A stretch of DNA of 64,000 nt from Termitomyces sp. T153 (GCA_018296165.2 JACKQL020000043.1:62001-126000); one strand, 5' to 3'; shown: positions 11,163 to 23,472, counted from the first letter of the stretch. Notes: generated from the letters alone by a model not told the origin. Numbers and translations: made by a program.

Positions 11163-11880
11163 TCAGACACTCCCCGATCGCTCTGCTAGATCACTCACTG
11201 TCATAGAATCCGTACGCACAACCACAGAAGGTGGGGTGGGCGGGATGCTCGGGCCCCACCTGAATGACGGCCGTAAGGCTGGAAGAGGTAGCAGTCCGGT
11301 TTTGGCAATGTACCCCCGTGGGTATAATCCGTGCGCCTCTTCGGCTGGCATCTGCGACGGGGGCCGATGCAGACGGGCTTGCTAGGCCCCTAGATACCCT
11401 GGGGAGTGCAGATATACACTGTACGTATTGCGATCGTAAGGCGGGCTCTAGCAGGCGGGGAGTGTTTGGCCGCCGATGTCTTGGGATACGCAAGGTTCGT
11501 CGTCATCCATCTTTTGTATTTGTTCGCCACCTAATGCCAGTATCATGCCGAGCATCGAGCTTTCTGGTCACGATGACGGATGATTGTCGGGCTACCAATC
11601 ACTACTGGTATGTCGCAAGCTAGTATCTCGGTAGGCTTACAACTCTGGTTTGACTAGACACGAAAGAATGGTGTGGAGTAGCACATTATCTTGCGTGAAC
11701 TCTGCCTGATTTATTGTCATATCGGTTCGATCCTTACTTACTTTCTCCAGCCTACCACACAATCCCGGTGACACATCACTGGTGGATATGCATCCCAATA
11801 TGCCTATGCAACTCAGCTGTACGTTCACAATCCTGGACACCTTTTGTGTCCCCCGATCCGCCGCAAATGGCACCTTGATT
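11163..11880 (+). repeat. Third, direct copy of part of the repeat arm
   Basis: Sequence from CAGACACTCCCCGATC through the GGGGTGGGCGGGATGCTCGG and CGGGGAGTGTTTGGCCGCC blocks repeats about 8984-9740 in the same orientation. It begins exactly where the cyclin stub ends, so the breakpoint joins the stub to this copy. Confidence 0.72.
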
Positions 11881-11933
11881 AATTCTTTCGTGTCCCCCGA
11901 TCCGCCGCAAATAACACCTTAATTAATTCTTTC
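11846..11933 (+). repeat. 44-bp tandem duplication
   Basis: Two adjacent units, 11846-11889 and 11890-11933, both begin GTGTCCCCCGATCCGCCGCA and end AATTCTTTC, with a few differences in the middle. Confidence 0.75.
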
Positions 11934-12948
11934 ATGACTCATCGGGCTTTATGCCACACGATGTACATGCGCATATAGACCGATAGTAATCTATTTGTTA
12001 ACAAATACATTAGCTGATACTCTTCGAAGACGACCTAGAAATTCAGAATATCCAACAAACGTAACTTCTAAGTTTCATACTACGTGAATCTCACACAGCT
12101 AGAGTCATACAAGCATAAACCAGGCCCGACCAATTATACAAGCATCAAGCCTCCGAACGACGCAAACGCAAACAAAATCACAACTTTAAGAGATGATCAT
12201 CCGCATCCCAAGCACACTTCGACATAGTGACAAGATAGAAAGGGCGATCAAATAAGACATATGCACCTCGACCACATTAATGCATAAATTGTGCAGGAGG
12301 CGGAAGGAGCCAGGTCAACAATGATGCAGCAACAACAACTCACATGCCATTCGAGCGCTTAGTATCCCCACGCGAACAGATGAAAAGCAACGTAAAGGAG
12401 GAACCCAGGTAACTCTCCTTTACATAACGTACCAACTGCGGACGAGGAAGGGAGTGAAAGAAAATGAGGTACGAAGGCAGAACAGAGGTACTGATGCCAT
12501 AGTGTTCACCTGAGTAAGTGAGTGAGTGAAATCAAGAGAATGGGGAGGGTGAAAGAGGTCTATATCGCCCTCCTGCCAGGCGGTGTCTATTATTAAGCTT
12601 GTAAGGGTGAGGGAAGTCGCAGTGGCACTCTTTTATCTTGAGTCAGCGCGTCTCTCTCGAAAGCAGTTGAGCAGCGTGTATGAGTGTTTTGAATCGAAGG
12701 GGCTGAAAAAGATATAGAATAGTAGGTGTGACTGGGTGGGTGAAAAGCTGAACACATCACCTAGGTTACCGTCTCACGTCATGCTGCGTCACGTATCACA
12801 TACGACCTTCGCTCCCTCTCACCGAAGGTGTCATGAAAGCGCCTAAATGAGGCGGTGGCTGTGTAAGCGTATTTATAACCATATCGACGACCATACCGGG
12901 CAAGGGGATCACTTGGGTGTTACCTTCTTCCTCTCATCTCCCTTCATC
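11934..12948. other. Intergenic, 5' flank of the vWA gene
   Basis: About 1 kb without a convincing open frame or repeat. It probably holds the promoter of the vWA-domain gene. I see no certain TATA box or other site. Confidence 0.4.
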
Positions 12949-13940
12949 ATGGGGACATCTTCTATCATTATGGGAAAGCTCCAATGGTTTTTCAACTTTT
13001 TAAGACACACCAAGGCAGTTTCCAATTCCGAATCAACGCAAGCGCCTGCTCCAGTTCCGTCTCACACAAGTGCCACTTCTACATTGAAACTTGAAGATGC
13101 TTTCTCCTTATTATCAAGATTTGACATCAGATTTCTCTTGGATGATTCGACCTCCATGGCTGGCAAAAGGTTGCAAGAGGTGCATATCATCTTTCGATAT
13201 GGTCTCATCCTCTCACTTGTTTAACAAAGGCTACGAAAGTGTTGCGAGGTTTTGCCGGCGCGGTGGCAAAGTACAATGAACATGGAATCAAGATTCAGTT
13301 CTTTAATTCATCAAAAACTCTAACCATCAATGTGAGCAGCATCATCTGATCCCAGATTTTCAAAGTCATAAGTCCACTATGATGCCTAGGACTCGCAAGG
13401 GATGGCGCATTGTTTGGAGAGTTTCTCACTCACGCCAAAGTCACCCCTTGGAACGAAGCTTGGAAACCTTTTGGACAACTATATGGAACATCTGAAGGTG
13501 GAAGGAGCAAAACTCAAACTGATGATACTTGTGATCATCACGGACGGAGTACCTAGTGCGTCCTTATAATACACCAAGTATGACCCTGATCATTCATATG
13601 TTCATCCTTTTTCTACCTTGATTAGCTGATGGTGTACAGACCGAGGAGGCGGTAATGCGAGCTGCGAAGGATCTAAACCGGTGTAACACACAACCTAAAC
13701 AGATTGTTCTTCAATTCGTTCAGACTGGAAAAGAGCAGAGGGCAATAGATTATTTGCAGAGACTTGACGACACACTTACCTTTCAGGAAAACAGAGTACG
13801 TAGTATTGTTCTTTGTCATTATAGTCAGCCATTTCAACATCTTGGCTCAGATCATGGTCAGCACTACACCTTTGAACCCTGACATAGAATTCGACCTTCT
13901 CAAGATCCTGCTCGACACAATCAATCAACAGGTTAATTAG
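12949..13940 (+). CDS. von Willebrand factor A domain protein
   Basis: Five exons (12949-13179, 13230-13331, 13390-13555, 13626-13795, 13851-13940) join to 252 aa with every intron GT-AG. The protein is a single vWA domain, an adhesion or scaffold fold that binds a metal through a MIDAS site. The site looks complete: DDSTS in FLLDDSTSMAGKRL, the Thr of PLGTKLGNLL, and the Asp of LVIITDGVP. The fold closes with QIVLQFVQTGKEQ and LQRLDDTL, and the C-terminus FDLLKILLDTINQQVN is typical of this short fungal family. No signal peptide or membrane segment, so cytosolic. Translation could start at 12970 (MGKLQWFF) instead; both are in frame. It lies directly left of the transposon nest. Partner unknown. 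Confidence 0.8.
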
Positions 13941-14647
13941 CTGGGCTCAGTAATCTCAAGTGGGGGAGAGTAGTAGAGATTATAGGCTCACCCTATGCTT
14001 TAATTGTTGGTTATGTCGACTCACTTACAGACTCTGATGCTTCTATGCCTACATACATACATCATCATGTGTTTTAGAACACTTACCTTGCTCATGGACA
14101 GTATGCATCATGTTTATATTATACCATAAATACAGACATCTTTGTTTGCAAGTTCTCACATGGTGATGTGAGAGTGCTTCTCACTGATAACGTGTTTGAG
14201 CAGCCATAGCCACTCAAGGTTCATGAGCACCCCTCAAGGTACCCATTGGCAAAGTTTTAATATTGCATGGACAAATACATTATCCCCACCATCTCACTAG
14301 TACAAGGGCAAGGCACACTCCATGGTGTAGACCTGACAAATCAAGCCAACACAAGCAGTGAGCAAAAGTCAAAGAGCTAGAGCAAGTAGTCCCAGCTGAT
14401 CAGGTCCACAAGCAAGGCAATTAAGGGTCAGGCAAGGAGTGAGCACAGCAAGCCAAGTGAAGAAGTGATGCTGGAGACACCTACAGTCAGTTAAATGAAT
14501 GGACCTGGTGAACACTGCTACTGTTTGGTCTGAGGATATTCTATCCTGCATACCACCTTATATACTACATTGGTGGCTATACTATGACTAACACTAAATG
14601 ACTGAGCAGGCCCTGGTATATAAAGGAGTATGACTAAACAGGAAGGA
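13941..14647. other. Transposon-type non-coding DNA 5' of the Helitron
   Basis: CpG becomes rare from about 14000. A TATATAAAGG motif near 14619 and the absence of open frames suggest a decayed LTR or other transposon flank. No pairing copy is in the window, so the class is not settled. Confidence 0.35.
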
Positions 14648-15103
14648 TCTATAATATATGGGACGACCCGTGGGAATGTGGCTGCGCCTATGCGACGACT
14701 TTTCTGCTTAGTAAGGCTGACCAAGAACCTTCCTTTTTGGGTAACTTGGCTGTTTTTCGCACTTGGAACAGGTTTTTTCTCAAAAAAAATTACAGTAGAC
14801 AGCTTTAATACATATATACTATCTTTTGACCATGTGTAAAACATGCCAAATGACCTACACATGTGAAACAGGCCAAACACAATTTAGTGGACACTGTTTT
14901 TCACGCCTCGCGCGTTTTTTGACACAACATGACCAAACAATGGGCATTTCCGAAGTTGTGGAAAGGAGGCCACACGACAAAGTATGTTTCGTCACATCTA
15001 TTGATTGATTGATGTTGACTAACAAGCTTATTAGTAACTCCTTAACCACATTGAGCTATTGATACATCAAATATCTCATCATGCAAGTCAATTTTAATGG
15101 TTT

Positions 15104-16017
15104 TTGACTGTTAAATTGCTTAACAATGGATGTTATAGGCAACCACCTACTACTCCTGAAAGCCAAAGGCAACAAGCTAGGAATCAAAGGAGACTTGAAC
15201 AGTTACAAATGACAGATCCTGACAATCGTCGAGCAAATAGAAACAATAGATCTTTGGAACAGATCAATACTGTGGTTGTTCCACCACTTCAATTTGGGCC
15301 TGGGGGTATGGGAACTGGGGGTATTAATCAATCTATGGGATCTGGGGGTATGGGATCTGAGGGTTTGAGGCTTAATCACCAAGCTATAGCCACCACTTCT
15401 AGCTCTTCAGGAAGACCTATTAGGCAGCCAGTTGCTGCTGCTGATCCATTTTCCATAGTGATCCCTGAAACTGTTTTGCCTAAAGGATGGGATGCTCCTT
15501 TACAGAATCCCATTCCTAGAATGGTGCCTCCTCCACCTGCTCCTCCACTTAGAAGAGTGAGAAAAGTCTAATGGAGAATTCTATGCCCATCATGATGCCA
15601 TCTCTATCTGTTGTACATGGAAGGGACAATAGGCTCAATCAGCCCACTATTGCTCAACCTACAGTGATCATTCCTCAAACTATTTTGCCTGAAGGATGGA
15701 ATGCTCCTTTACAGCATCCTATACCCAGAATGGTGCCTCTTTTACCTGCTCCTGCACTTAGAAGAATCAGACCTGTTCCACCTCCCCCTGCTCCTAATGT
15801 TGCTCAGGAGATGGCAAACTACCAGATCGGACATGAACAAGCATTGGCTGTATTAGAAGAGCAACAAAGGCTGAGACAAGAGCAGGACAGGCAGCAGGCA
15901 TTAGCTATTTTGAGCCAGGAAAGACAGGAAAGAGCAAGACAGGAAGAGGAGCTATTCAGAGCAGAGGTCAGTTCAAGACTACTTCAAAATGCTACTTTAA
16001 TTAACAAAGTTCAATAG
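15104..16017 (+). pseudogene. Helitron N-terminal Gln-rich region
   Basis: Two overlapping frames (15104-15571 and 15571-16017) carry a twice-repeated motif: ETVLPKGWDAPLQNPIPRMV in the first and QTILPEGWNAPLQHPIPRMV in the second, each followed by a Pro-rich PAP..RR end. Then comes a coiled-coil-like stretch (ALAVLEEQQRLRQEQ). The inverted copy at 21921-22658 has the same plan in one uninterrupted frame, so the stop and frame change here are secondary. No catalytic motif. The function of this N-terminal part is unknown to me. Confidence 0.55.
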
Positions 16018-16205
16018 CATATTGATATGAATCCTGAACATAAGCCTTTGAATGCAGCTATGGCTCAAAGAATCTTTCAAGGTTGGGAACAGCAACATGA
16101 AGCTGATCTGGAAGAGGATTTCAATGATTTGGGTCCTCAGAATGATATACCTTCTGAGGATGACTTGGATATGTTGATCCTGCTCAGCATCAACTAGCAG
16201 AGCAA

Positions 16206-18250
16206 TTGGATCCTCCTCTTGATGATCCATTGGGTCCTCAGGATGACATGTCTTCTGATGATGGCTTGGAATATGTTGATCCTGCTCAACAGAGACCTGC
16301 AGAAGACTTGGACCCTGCCCTACCCAATGATCCACCACAACCAGAAAATCCTGCTGAAAATATACCAGCAGAAGAACCAGAGCCTCTCCTTGAACTTTCT
16401 ATTCCACCACAGCTTGGCCCTGTTCAGCCTATCCCAAGAGGAAGACAACCTTATTTGATGGCTCCACATTACCTTGGCCCTATGACTGTCATATGTCCAC
16501 ACTGCCAAGCTCTACATTTTGATGCTGAAAAGCTCACCAGGTCTACCAGAAATAATTCAAAATTTGGCATGTGCTGCTTACAAAGCCAAGTGAATTTGCC
16601 CAGGCTTCGAGATGCTCCAGCAGATTTACTGAGTCTGCTCCATGGGCATCATCCTCTCTCTGACACCTTTAAAACATCTATCTGTCAATACAATGCAGCC
16701 TTTGCATTCACATCTCTGGGAGTCGAAATTGACCATGCTATTACCAATGCACCTGGACCATATAGCTTTAGGATCAATGGAGAACTACATCATTTGACAG
16801 GTGCCTTGCTTCATATTGAAGGCAATCTGCCTGTATATGCACAGCTCTACTTTTACAATCACAATCAGCAATTGGCTTTTTGTCAACAGAACAATCCCAG
16901 GCTTGATCCTCAGATAATGGCCTCTTTGCAGGATATGCTTGCTAGAGTCAATCCCTTCATTGGCTTATACAAGCAGGCCAGGCAGATTATGGGAGAAGTT
17001 CCAGAAGGCCAACCACAAAGGCTTTCTGTCAAGCTTACAGCTGATTTTGGAGATCCTCAATGCTATAATGACCCTAATGAACAGGAGGGAGTTGCAGCTG
17101 TAATTCCAGGAGATGGCTCAGAAGAGCAATCAAATGATTGTGATATAGTCTTGCACTTGCATGGAGGTCAATTGAAGCAGATCAGTTACTTGCACCCATA
17201 TTACACTCCATTGCATTATACCATCATCTTTCCCACTGGACAGCCTGGATTTCACACCAACATTCACTCTCATTTTGGACCACAGAATCAACAAAGATCA
17301 GCAAAGGTCACCCAAACAGCATATTATGCATACAGGCTGCAGCAAAGGACTTTGGAATTCAATGCACCATTACTCTGGAGTGGGAGGCTATTTCAACAAT
17401 ATGTTGTGGATGCATGGGCTTCCACTGAACAAAACAAGTTGAATTGGATTCGACACAATCAGAAGAAGATCAGGGCTGAAGTCTATCAAGGAGTAGTGGA
17501 TGCTGCTGCTGGAGATGAACAAGTCACCCCACAAAGCTGTTGTGTTATCCTCCCATCCTCCCATACTGGAAGTGATTGACAGATGCAGCAATTATTCCAG
17601 GACTCTATGGCTATTTGCAGAAATTTTGGAAAACCTGACCTCTTCTTGACTATGACTGCCAATCCAAAGTGATCAGAAATTGAAGAAGCTCTCTTGAAGG
17701 AACCTGCAGTCAATGGGAAAAGGCAAACAGCTGCTGATCAACCTGATATTGTTGCCAGAGTATTTGAACTCAAGAAAAATGCTGTAGTGAAGGAGATCAA
17801 GGAAGGTCTCTTTGGCAGCTGTGTGGCTTATGTTCATACCATTGAATTCCAAAAGAGAGGACTTCCACATATGCACATCTTGATCTTTTTCCATTGCCAT
17901 CACAGGATCAAGGATGCACCTGTTGTGGATTCCATCGTCTCTGCCCAAATTCCAGATCCAGTTGCTCAGCCTAAATTGTATTTGGCTTTGTTTGAATTCT
18001 GAATTCAGTTACTTATCTTTGTTGTCAGGTTGTTACTGCCAACATGGTCTATGGCCCATGTGGAGCTGCCAAACCCAATGCTAAGTGCATGGTAGATGGC
18101 AAATGTTCTAAGAAATACCCAAAGAAATTCCAAGAGGCTACTCAGTATGGAGATAATGGCTATTCTCAATATGCCAGGCCTAACAATGGCCACTTCTTTG
18201 AAAAGAATGGTCATCATTATGACAATTGAGATGTTGTTCCATATAATCCT
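16206..18250 (+). pseudogene. Helitron Rep protein: N domain and HUH endonuclease
   Basis: The frame beginning 16206 holds the Helitron-like N region with a CPHCQALHFDAEKL zinc-type motif, DIVLHLHGG, and HPYYTPLHYTIIFPTGQPGF. After a stop at 17577 the nucleotides continue with NFGKPDLFLTMTANPK and then RGLPHMHILIFF at about 17856-17891, which contains the HMH of the HUH nickase. VYGPCGAAKPNAKC and CSKKYPKKF follow at 18040-18130. These are the standard landmarks of Helitron Rep, which nicks and joins the transposon ends. In-frame stops near 17577, 17671 and 18001 show that this copy is dead. Confidence 0.8.
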
Positions 18251-19534
18251 TATCTCTCAGCCAAGTACAAATGTCACATCAATGTGGAGGTCTGTGCTTC
18301 AGTGGAAGCCATCAAATACATTCACAAGTACATCTACAAAGGCCATGATAGGACAACTTTGGATATTGCTGGAGAGCAGATGGACCAGAGGGATGAAATC
18401 AAGGAACACTTGGATGCCAGATACATCTCTGCACCTGAGGCTTGCTAGCACATCTTTGAATTCAACATGTATGGAGAACATCCCCCTGTATATCGATTAC
18501 CTGTGCATTTGGAGGGCCAACATGAAGTCTACTTTCAGGACAATGAACCTTTGGAAATGGTAGCTGCCAGGCCTAATGCAAACAAGACTGCACTCACTGC
18601 TTGGTTTGAAGCCAATACCAGATTTCCTAATAACAACACCACTTATCAGAGCTTTCCAACCAAGTTTGTCTATGAAGCTTCCAAAAGGGCCTGGAAGGAG
18701 AGGCAGAGAGGAACAGCTATTGGGAGGATGTACTTTGCTTCACCTCAACAGGGAGAAAGGTATTATCTTAGGATGCTCCTGACAGTTGTGACCAATGCAA
18801 CATCATGGGCTGATCTCAGGACAGTCAATGGCCATACTTATCCTACTTACAAGGAGGCATGCAAGGCTCTTGGTCTTCTAGAAGATGATGCAGAATGGAG
18901 GCAATGTCTTGCTGAAGCTGCTCTAATCCAATCAGGATCAGCTCTCAGACAGCTCTTTTGCACTATCCTATTCCACTGTGCTCCTACCACTTCAGAAGCT
19001 CTATGGGATGAATTCAAGCACTCCATTTGTGATGATCTTCAACCCAGATTGGAGAATATCAAGCAGTACAGGAACAGAGTCTTTACTGATGAAGATGTCT
19101 ATGACTATGGCCTTCATCTGATCAATGACAATCTGAAGAATTTTGGCAAGACTCTTCAAGACTTTCCCAATATGCCAGAATCCCAACAAGTTTGGAATGT
19201 GATTCCAGGCAAGTTGGACATTATATGAATAGTTGACATTGATACTGATTAAACAATTTCAGGAAATAGGCTTTTGCAAGAAGAAACAGATTATGATGTT
19301 GAGGAGTTGAAGAGAAGGGTGGATGAAAACAAGGCCAGGTTTAATGGTGAACAACTGGGAGCCTTCAATGAAGTTATGGACTCTGTGGACAACAACTTGG
19401 GCAAGATGATATTCATTCACAGTGCAAGTGGATGTGGCAAAACATTTGTGTGCAACACTTTGGCTTCTGCTGTTCAGTCCAATGGAGATGTGGCATTATG
19501 TGTAGCATCATCTAAGAAACTCAATCAATGTTAA
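18230..19534 (+). pseudogene. Helitron linker and start of Pif1-like helicase
   Basis: DVVPYNPYLSAKYKCHINVE is followed by SVEAIKYIHKYIYKGHDR, then after a TAG at about 18446 the long frame 18467-19228 (MYGEHPPVYRLPVHLEGQH; TSWADLRTVNGHTYPTYKEA). The helicase begins at 19274 with FNGEQLGAFNEVMDSV and a Walker A motif SASGCGKT near 19421-19444. It ends abruptly at KKLNQC, at the junction with Gypsy pol. Walker B and all later helicase motifs are missing. Confidence 0.75.
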
Positions 19535-21446
19535 GCTTGGTGGTCTCTGTATCTGGCCAACTTTGACTTCTCACTGCATTACAAACCTGGACAGAGCATG
19601 GGCAAACCAGACACATTGTTCAGATGGGCTGACCATGGCACAGGAGCAGGAGATAATGACAACATTGTCTTCCTCAAGCCTGAGCTCTTCACTATCTGTG
19701 CACTAGAAGAAATTGTGGTTCAAGGGGACAAGGCAAACATTCTTAGAGACATCCAAAGAGAGAACTGGGAGGGTGTGCAGAAGGATGCAGTTGCCTAAGC
19801 TGTGCAGACCCTACAAGCTTGACAGACAAGTGGAGTCAAGTCAGTGCATGCAGATCAGTGGGGTCTTCAGGATGGGCTTTTGACCTTCCGAGGACACATT
19901 TACATGCCTAACATTCCAGAACTTCACTGGTGCATTGTAGAACAACATCATGACTCTTGAACAGCCTGACATCCTGGAAGGTGGAAGATGCTGGAGCTGG
20001 TATCCCAGAACTATTGGTGGTCACAGATCTTCCAATATGTAGGCACTTACACTAGCACCTGTGATCTCTGTCTCTGCACCAAGCCTCGCTGCTAGGCACC
20101 CATGGGCCAGCTCCACTCACTCTCTATTCCAGCTGCTTGCTGGAGTGTTGCATCAGTGGATTTCATTGTGGAACTTCCAGATGCTCATGGGTACAATGCT
20201 GTGATGGTAGTGGTAGACCTCTATGGCAAATGGTCTCACTTCATACCTACTCACACCACATGCTCTGCCTTAGGAATGGCCAGCCTGTATTGGAAGAATG
20301 TCTGGAAACTCCATAGTCTGTCAGATGGGTATGTCTCTGACTGGGGCCCCTAGTTTGTGGCAGAATTCACTTGGGAACTGTATCACCTACTAGGAGTGAA
20401 GCTCCATACCACCATGGCCTATCACCCTCAGTCAGATGGGCAGACAGAATGTGTTAACCAGGAACTGGAACAGTATCTCTGCCTGTTTTGTAATGAGAGG
20501 CAGGATGACTGGGATGAGCTGCTGCCAAATGCAGAATTCCAATACAACAACCACATTCACTCTTCCACACAAATGACTCCATTCTTTCTGGACACTAGCA
20601 GGCACCCTTGCATGAGATTCAAACCTTGGGCATGCCCTTCAGAGAACAAGTCTGTCAATAAGTTTGTGGATAGGATGAGGAGGGCACAGGAGGAGGCAAA
20701 AGCTGCATTGGTGAAGGCCAAGGAAGACATAGCATGGTACTATGATTGCAGAAGGACACCTGCCCCAGTTTATAAGCCTGAGGACTGTGTGTACTTGGAT
20801 AGCTCAGATATTAAGACAACAAGGCCATTCCAGAAGCTGTCACATTGTCATCTTGGCCTCTTCACAGTGGAGAAGAAGGTAGGGCCTTTAGCATACCAAC
20901 TTAAACTCCCAGCAGGCCTACACCAACTGCACCCAGTCTTGAATGTAGTCAAGTTGTTTCCAGCTCCAGAGAATCCCATCCCAGGCTGTTGCCCTAAGCC
21001 ACTCCCACTACCAGTCCTGGTCAACAATGAGGAGGAGTATGAGGTGGAGGAAATCTTGGATAGCAGGATATACCAAGGGAAGTTGCAGTTCAAGGTGAAA
21101 TGGAAGGGATATAGCATTGAGGACATCTCTTGAGAACCACAGGCTAATGTTCATGCATCAGGCCTAGTCTGGGACTTCTACCATAGGCATCCCAATGCCC
21201 CAAAAGCTTTTTGAGGCATCTATCCTATTTCAACAGCTGACCAGGCAATTCATGACTTCTTCTACCCAGTGTGTTGAGACCCCACATGCTAGAGGAGGAG
21301 TGATGTCAGGGGACATGCCACTTGGTTCCCCTTCTCCTTCTCCAGTTCTTGTCAGATTTGCCACTATAGTTTTCCTTCATTTTCCTTCCTTTTCCCTATC
21401 TATTGGCCCTAGTTTCAGCCCTCAGGCTGCACTGGTTCTCTGTCAA
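19535..21446 (+). mobile_element. Ty3/Gypsy chromovirus 3' half with LTR start
   Basis: The left edge is the RNase H tail (LANFDFSLHYKPGQSMGKPD). Integrase core motifs follow: SVDFIVELPDAHGYNAVMVV, SDWGP then a TAG replacing a probable Gln codon, VAEFTWELYHLLG, and YHPQSDGQTECVNQELEQY. A C-terminal chromodomain follows at about 21040-21120 (EYEVEEILDSRIYQG then FKVKWKGY). The LTR appears to start at TGTCAGGGGACATGCC near 21304, and its matching copy lies inverted at 23297-23450. Gag, protease and RT are absent on this strand, and stops show the copy is dead. Confidence 0.75.
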
Positions 21447-21829
21447 TAATTCAGACAAGTATGGCCCCTTTGACATTGCCACCAGCTTATGTAACTGCTG
21501 ACCAATTGCTGACACATCACTTTTGTCTTTTTTCTCTCTCATACTGTACAGTTGTTTCTCATGCTTTTGAAGCCTCTAAAGCATCACACCTGGCCTAGGA
21601 AATCCCCAGACTTGTTCTCTATGAATTTTCCTTTGCCAGGTGAGTAGTGATCTCAGTAGACACTATACAGTACTGAATAGACTTTGGATTTCTCTTTGCC
21701 AGTTGTGTGATTGAGCCACAGCCTCCAAAGATCACCCTTACAGTTAGTTTCCTGCCAGAACATAATGAATGGCTGCCTTATTCCAAACTGAACCAGTGCA
21801 AAGCTTTGGACAAATGGGAGGCCAACAAT
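21447..21829. other. Transposon-derived DNA between Gypsy LTR and inverted Helitron fragment
   Basis: CpG-poor sequence, probably the remainder of the Gypsy LTR (to about 21620) followed by an unassigned piece with a 76-codon minus-strand open frame at 21653-21883. That frame runs into the inverted Helitron copy. No further motif. Confidence 0.35.
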
Positions 21830-23296
21830 GAGGTTCATGTTGCTGTTCCCAGCCTTGAAAAATCCTTTGAGCCATAACTGCATTCAAAGGCCTATGTTCA
21901 GAATTCAGATCAATATGTTGTTAGACTTTGTTAGTCCCAGTGATATATTCAAGTTGTCCTTGACTGACCTCTTCTTCTTCCTCCCTCAACCTTTCCTGGC
22001 TCAGAATAGCCAATGCCTGTTGCCTCTCCTGATCTTGTCTCAGCCTTTGTTGCTCTTGCAACACTGCTAGTACTTCTTGTTGTTGCCTCTCCTGCTCTGT
22101 AGCCATAGCAATATGCCTTAGCCTTTGTTGCTCTTGCAAGATTGCCAGTGCCTGCTTTTGTTGCCTCTGTCTCAGTCTTTGTTGCTCTTCTAACAGTGCC
22201 TGGGGAGCAAGTGGAGCTGGTACCATTATAAGCTCTGGCAAGGGACCATTTCTGACCCTTCTATGTACAGGAGCAGGCAAAGGTGGCACCATTCTAGGTA
22301 AGGGATTCTGCAAAGGAGCATCCCAACCTTCTGGCAAAACTGTTTCTGGAATGACCATAGCAGCTTGAGCAAGAGCAGACTGATTGACTCTATTGCCTCT
22401 TCTCTGTATAGGAGCAGGTAGAGGTGGCACCACTCTAGAAATGGGATTCTGCAAAGGAGCATCCCACCCTTCAGGCAAAACAGTTTCTGGGATGACCATA
22501 AAAAATGGATCATCAGCAGCTGCTGCCTGCCTAATAGGTCTTCCCAAAGAGCCAGAAGCAGTGGCTATAGGTCTCAAACCCCCAGTTCCCATAGATTGAT
22601 TGATACCCCCAGGCCCCAATTGAAGTGGTGGGACAACCACAGTATTGATCTGTTCCAAAGATCTATTGTTTCTATTTGCTCAACGATTGTCAGGATCTGT
22701 CATTTGTAACTGTTCAAGTCTCCTTTGATTCCTAGCTTGTTGCCTTTGGCTTTCAGGAGTAGTAGGTGGTTGCCTATAACATCCATTGTTAAGCAATTTA
22801 ACAGTCAAAAACCATTAAAATTGACTTGCATGATGAGATATTTAATATATCAATAGCTCAATGTGGTTAAGGAGTTACTAATAAGCTTGTTAGTCAACAT
22901 CAATCAATCAATAGATGTGACAAAACATACTTTGTCATGTGGCCTCCTTTCCACAACTTCGGAAATGCCCATTGTTTGGTCATGTTGTGTTAAAAAACGT
23001 GCAAGGCATGAAAAACAGTGTCCACTAAATTGTGTTTGGCCTTTTTCATCCCTGCAGACTATCTGGCACCTTTTACACATAGTCAAAAGATAGTATATAT
23101 GTATTAAAGCTGTCTACTGCATTTGTTTTGGTGAAAAATTTATTTGAAGAGCGTAAAAACAGCCAAATCTGATTGTATTACCATAAAAGGGTTTAAATTT
23201 GTCAGCATTTGTCAGCGCTGACAAATTTTAGTCAGCAGAAAAGTTGTCGCATAGGCGCAGCCACATTCCCATGTCTGTTGTCGCATAATATATAGA
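21830..23296 (-). mobile_element. Inverted 5' fragment of a second Helitron copy
   Basis: Read on the minus strand from 23296 it starts TCTATATATTATGCGACAAC and continues GGGAATGTGGCTGCGCCTAT, as the Helitron at 14648 does. The coding frame 22658-21921 repeats the N-terminal region without a stop (two ETVLPEGWDAPLQNP motifs and several EQQRLRQ units). Similarity ends near 21830 at the codons GNSNMN, inside what would be the Rep N region. The 5' end sits inside an LTR of the neighbouring Gypsy family. Confidence 0.75.
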
Positions 23297-23450
23297 TTAT
23301 TGACAGAGAACTGCTGCAGCCTGAGGGATAAAACTAGAACCAATAGATAGAGAAAAGGAAGGAGAATGAAGGAAAACTACAGCAGGGGAAATCTGACAAG
23401 AACTGAAGAAGGAAAAGGGGAACCAAGTGGGATGTCCCTGATGCTGACAC
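23297..23450 (-). repeat. Partial Gypsy LTR, interrupted by Helitron
   Basis: On the minus strand TGTCAGCATCAGGGACATCC to CTCTGTCAATAA matches the plus-strand LTR at 21304-21446 base for base over most of its length. The match stops exactly at the Helitron terminus at 23296. Confidence 0.65.
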
Positions 23451-23472
23451 AACATACCAGGTATTGCCATCC

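Larger units (their letters stand above)
14648..19534 (+). mobile_element. Helitron, 5' end to helicase, 3' part lost
   Basis: The element starts with TC (TCTATAATATATGGGACGAC), followed by GGGAATGTGGCTGCGCCTAT. The same terminus occurs at 23296 and 63309 on the other strand, which defines the 5' end. It carries in order an N-terminal Gln-rich region, a Helitron-like N domain, a Rep (HUH) endonuclease and the start of a Pif1-type helicase. The helicase breaks off at about 19534, where Gypsy pol begins, so the usual 3' hairpin and CTRR end are absent. Several stops and frame changes make it inactive. Helitrons move by rolling-circle replication using Rep and the helicase. Confidence 0.78.
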
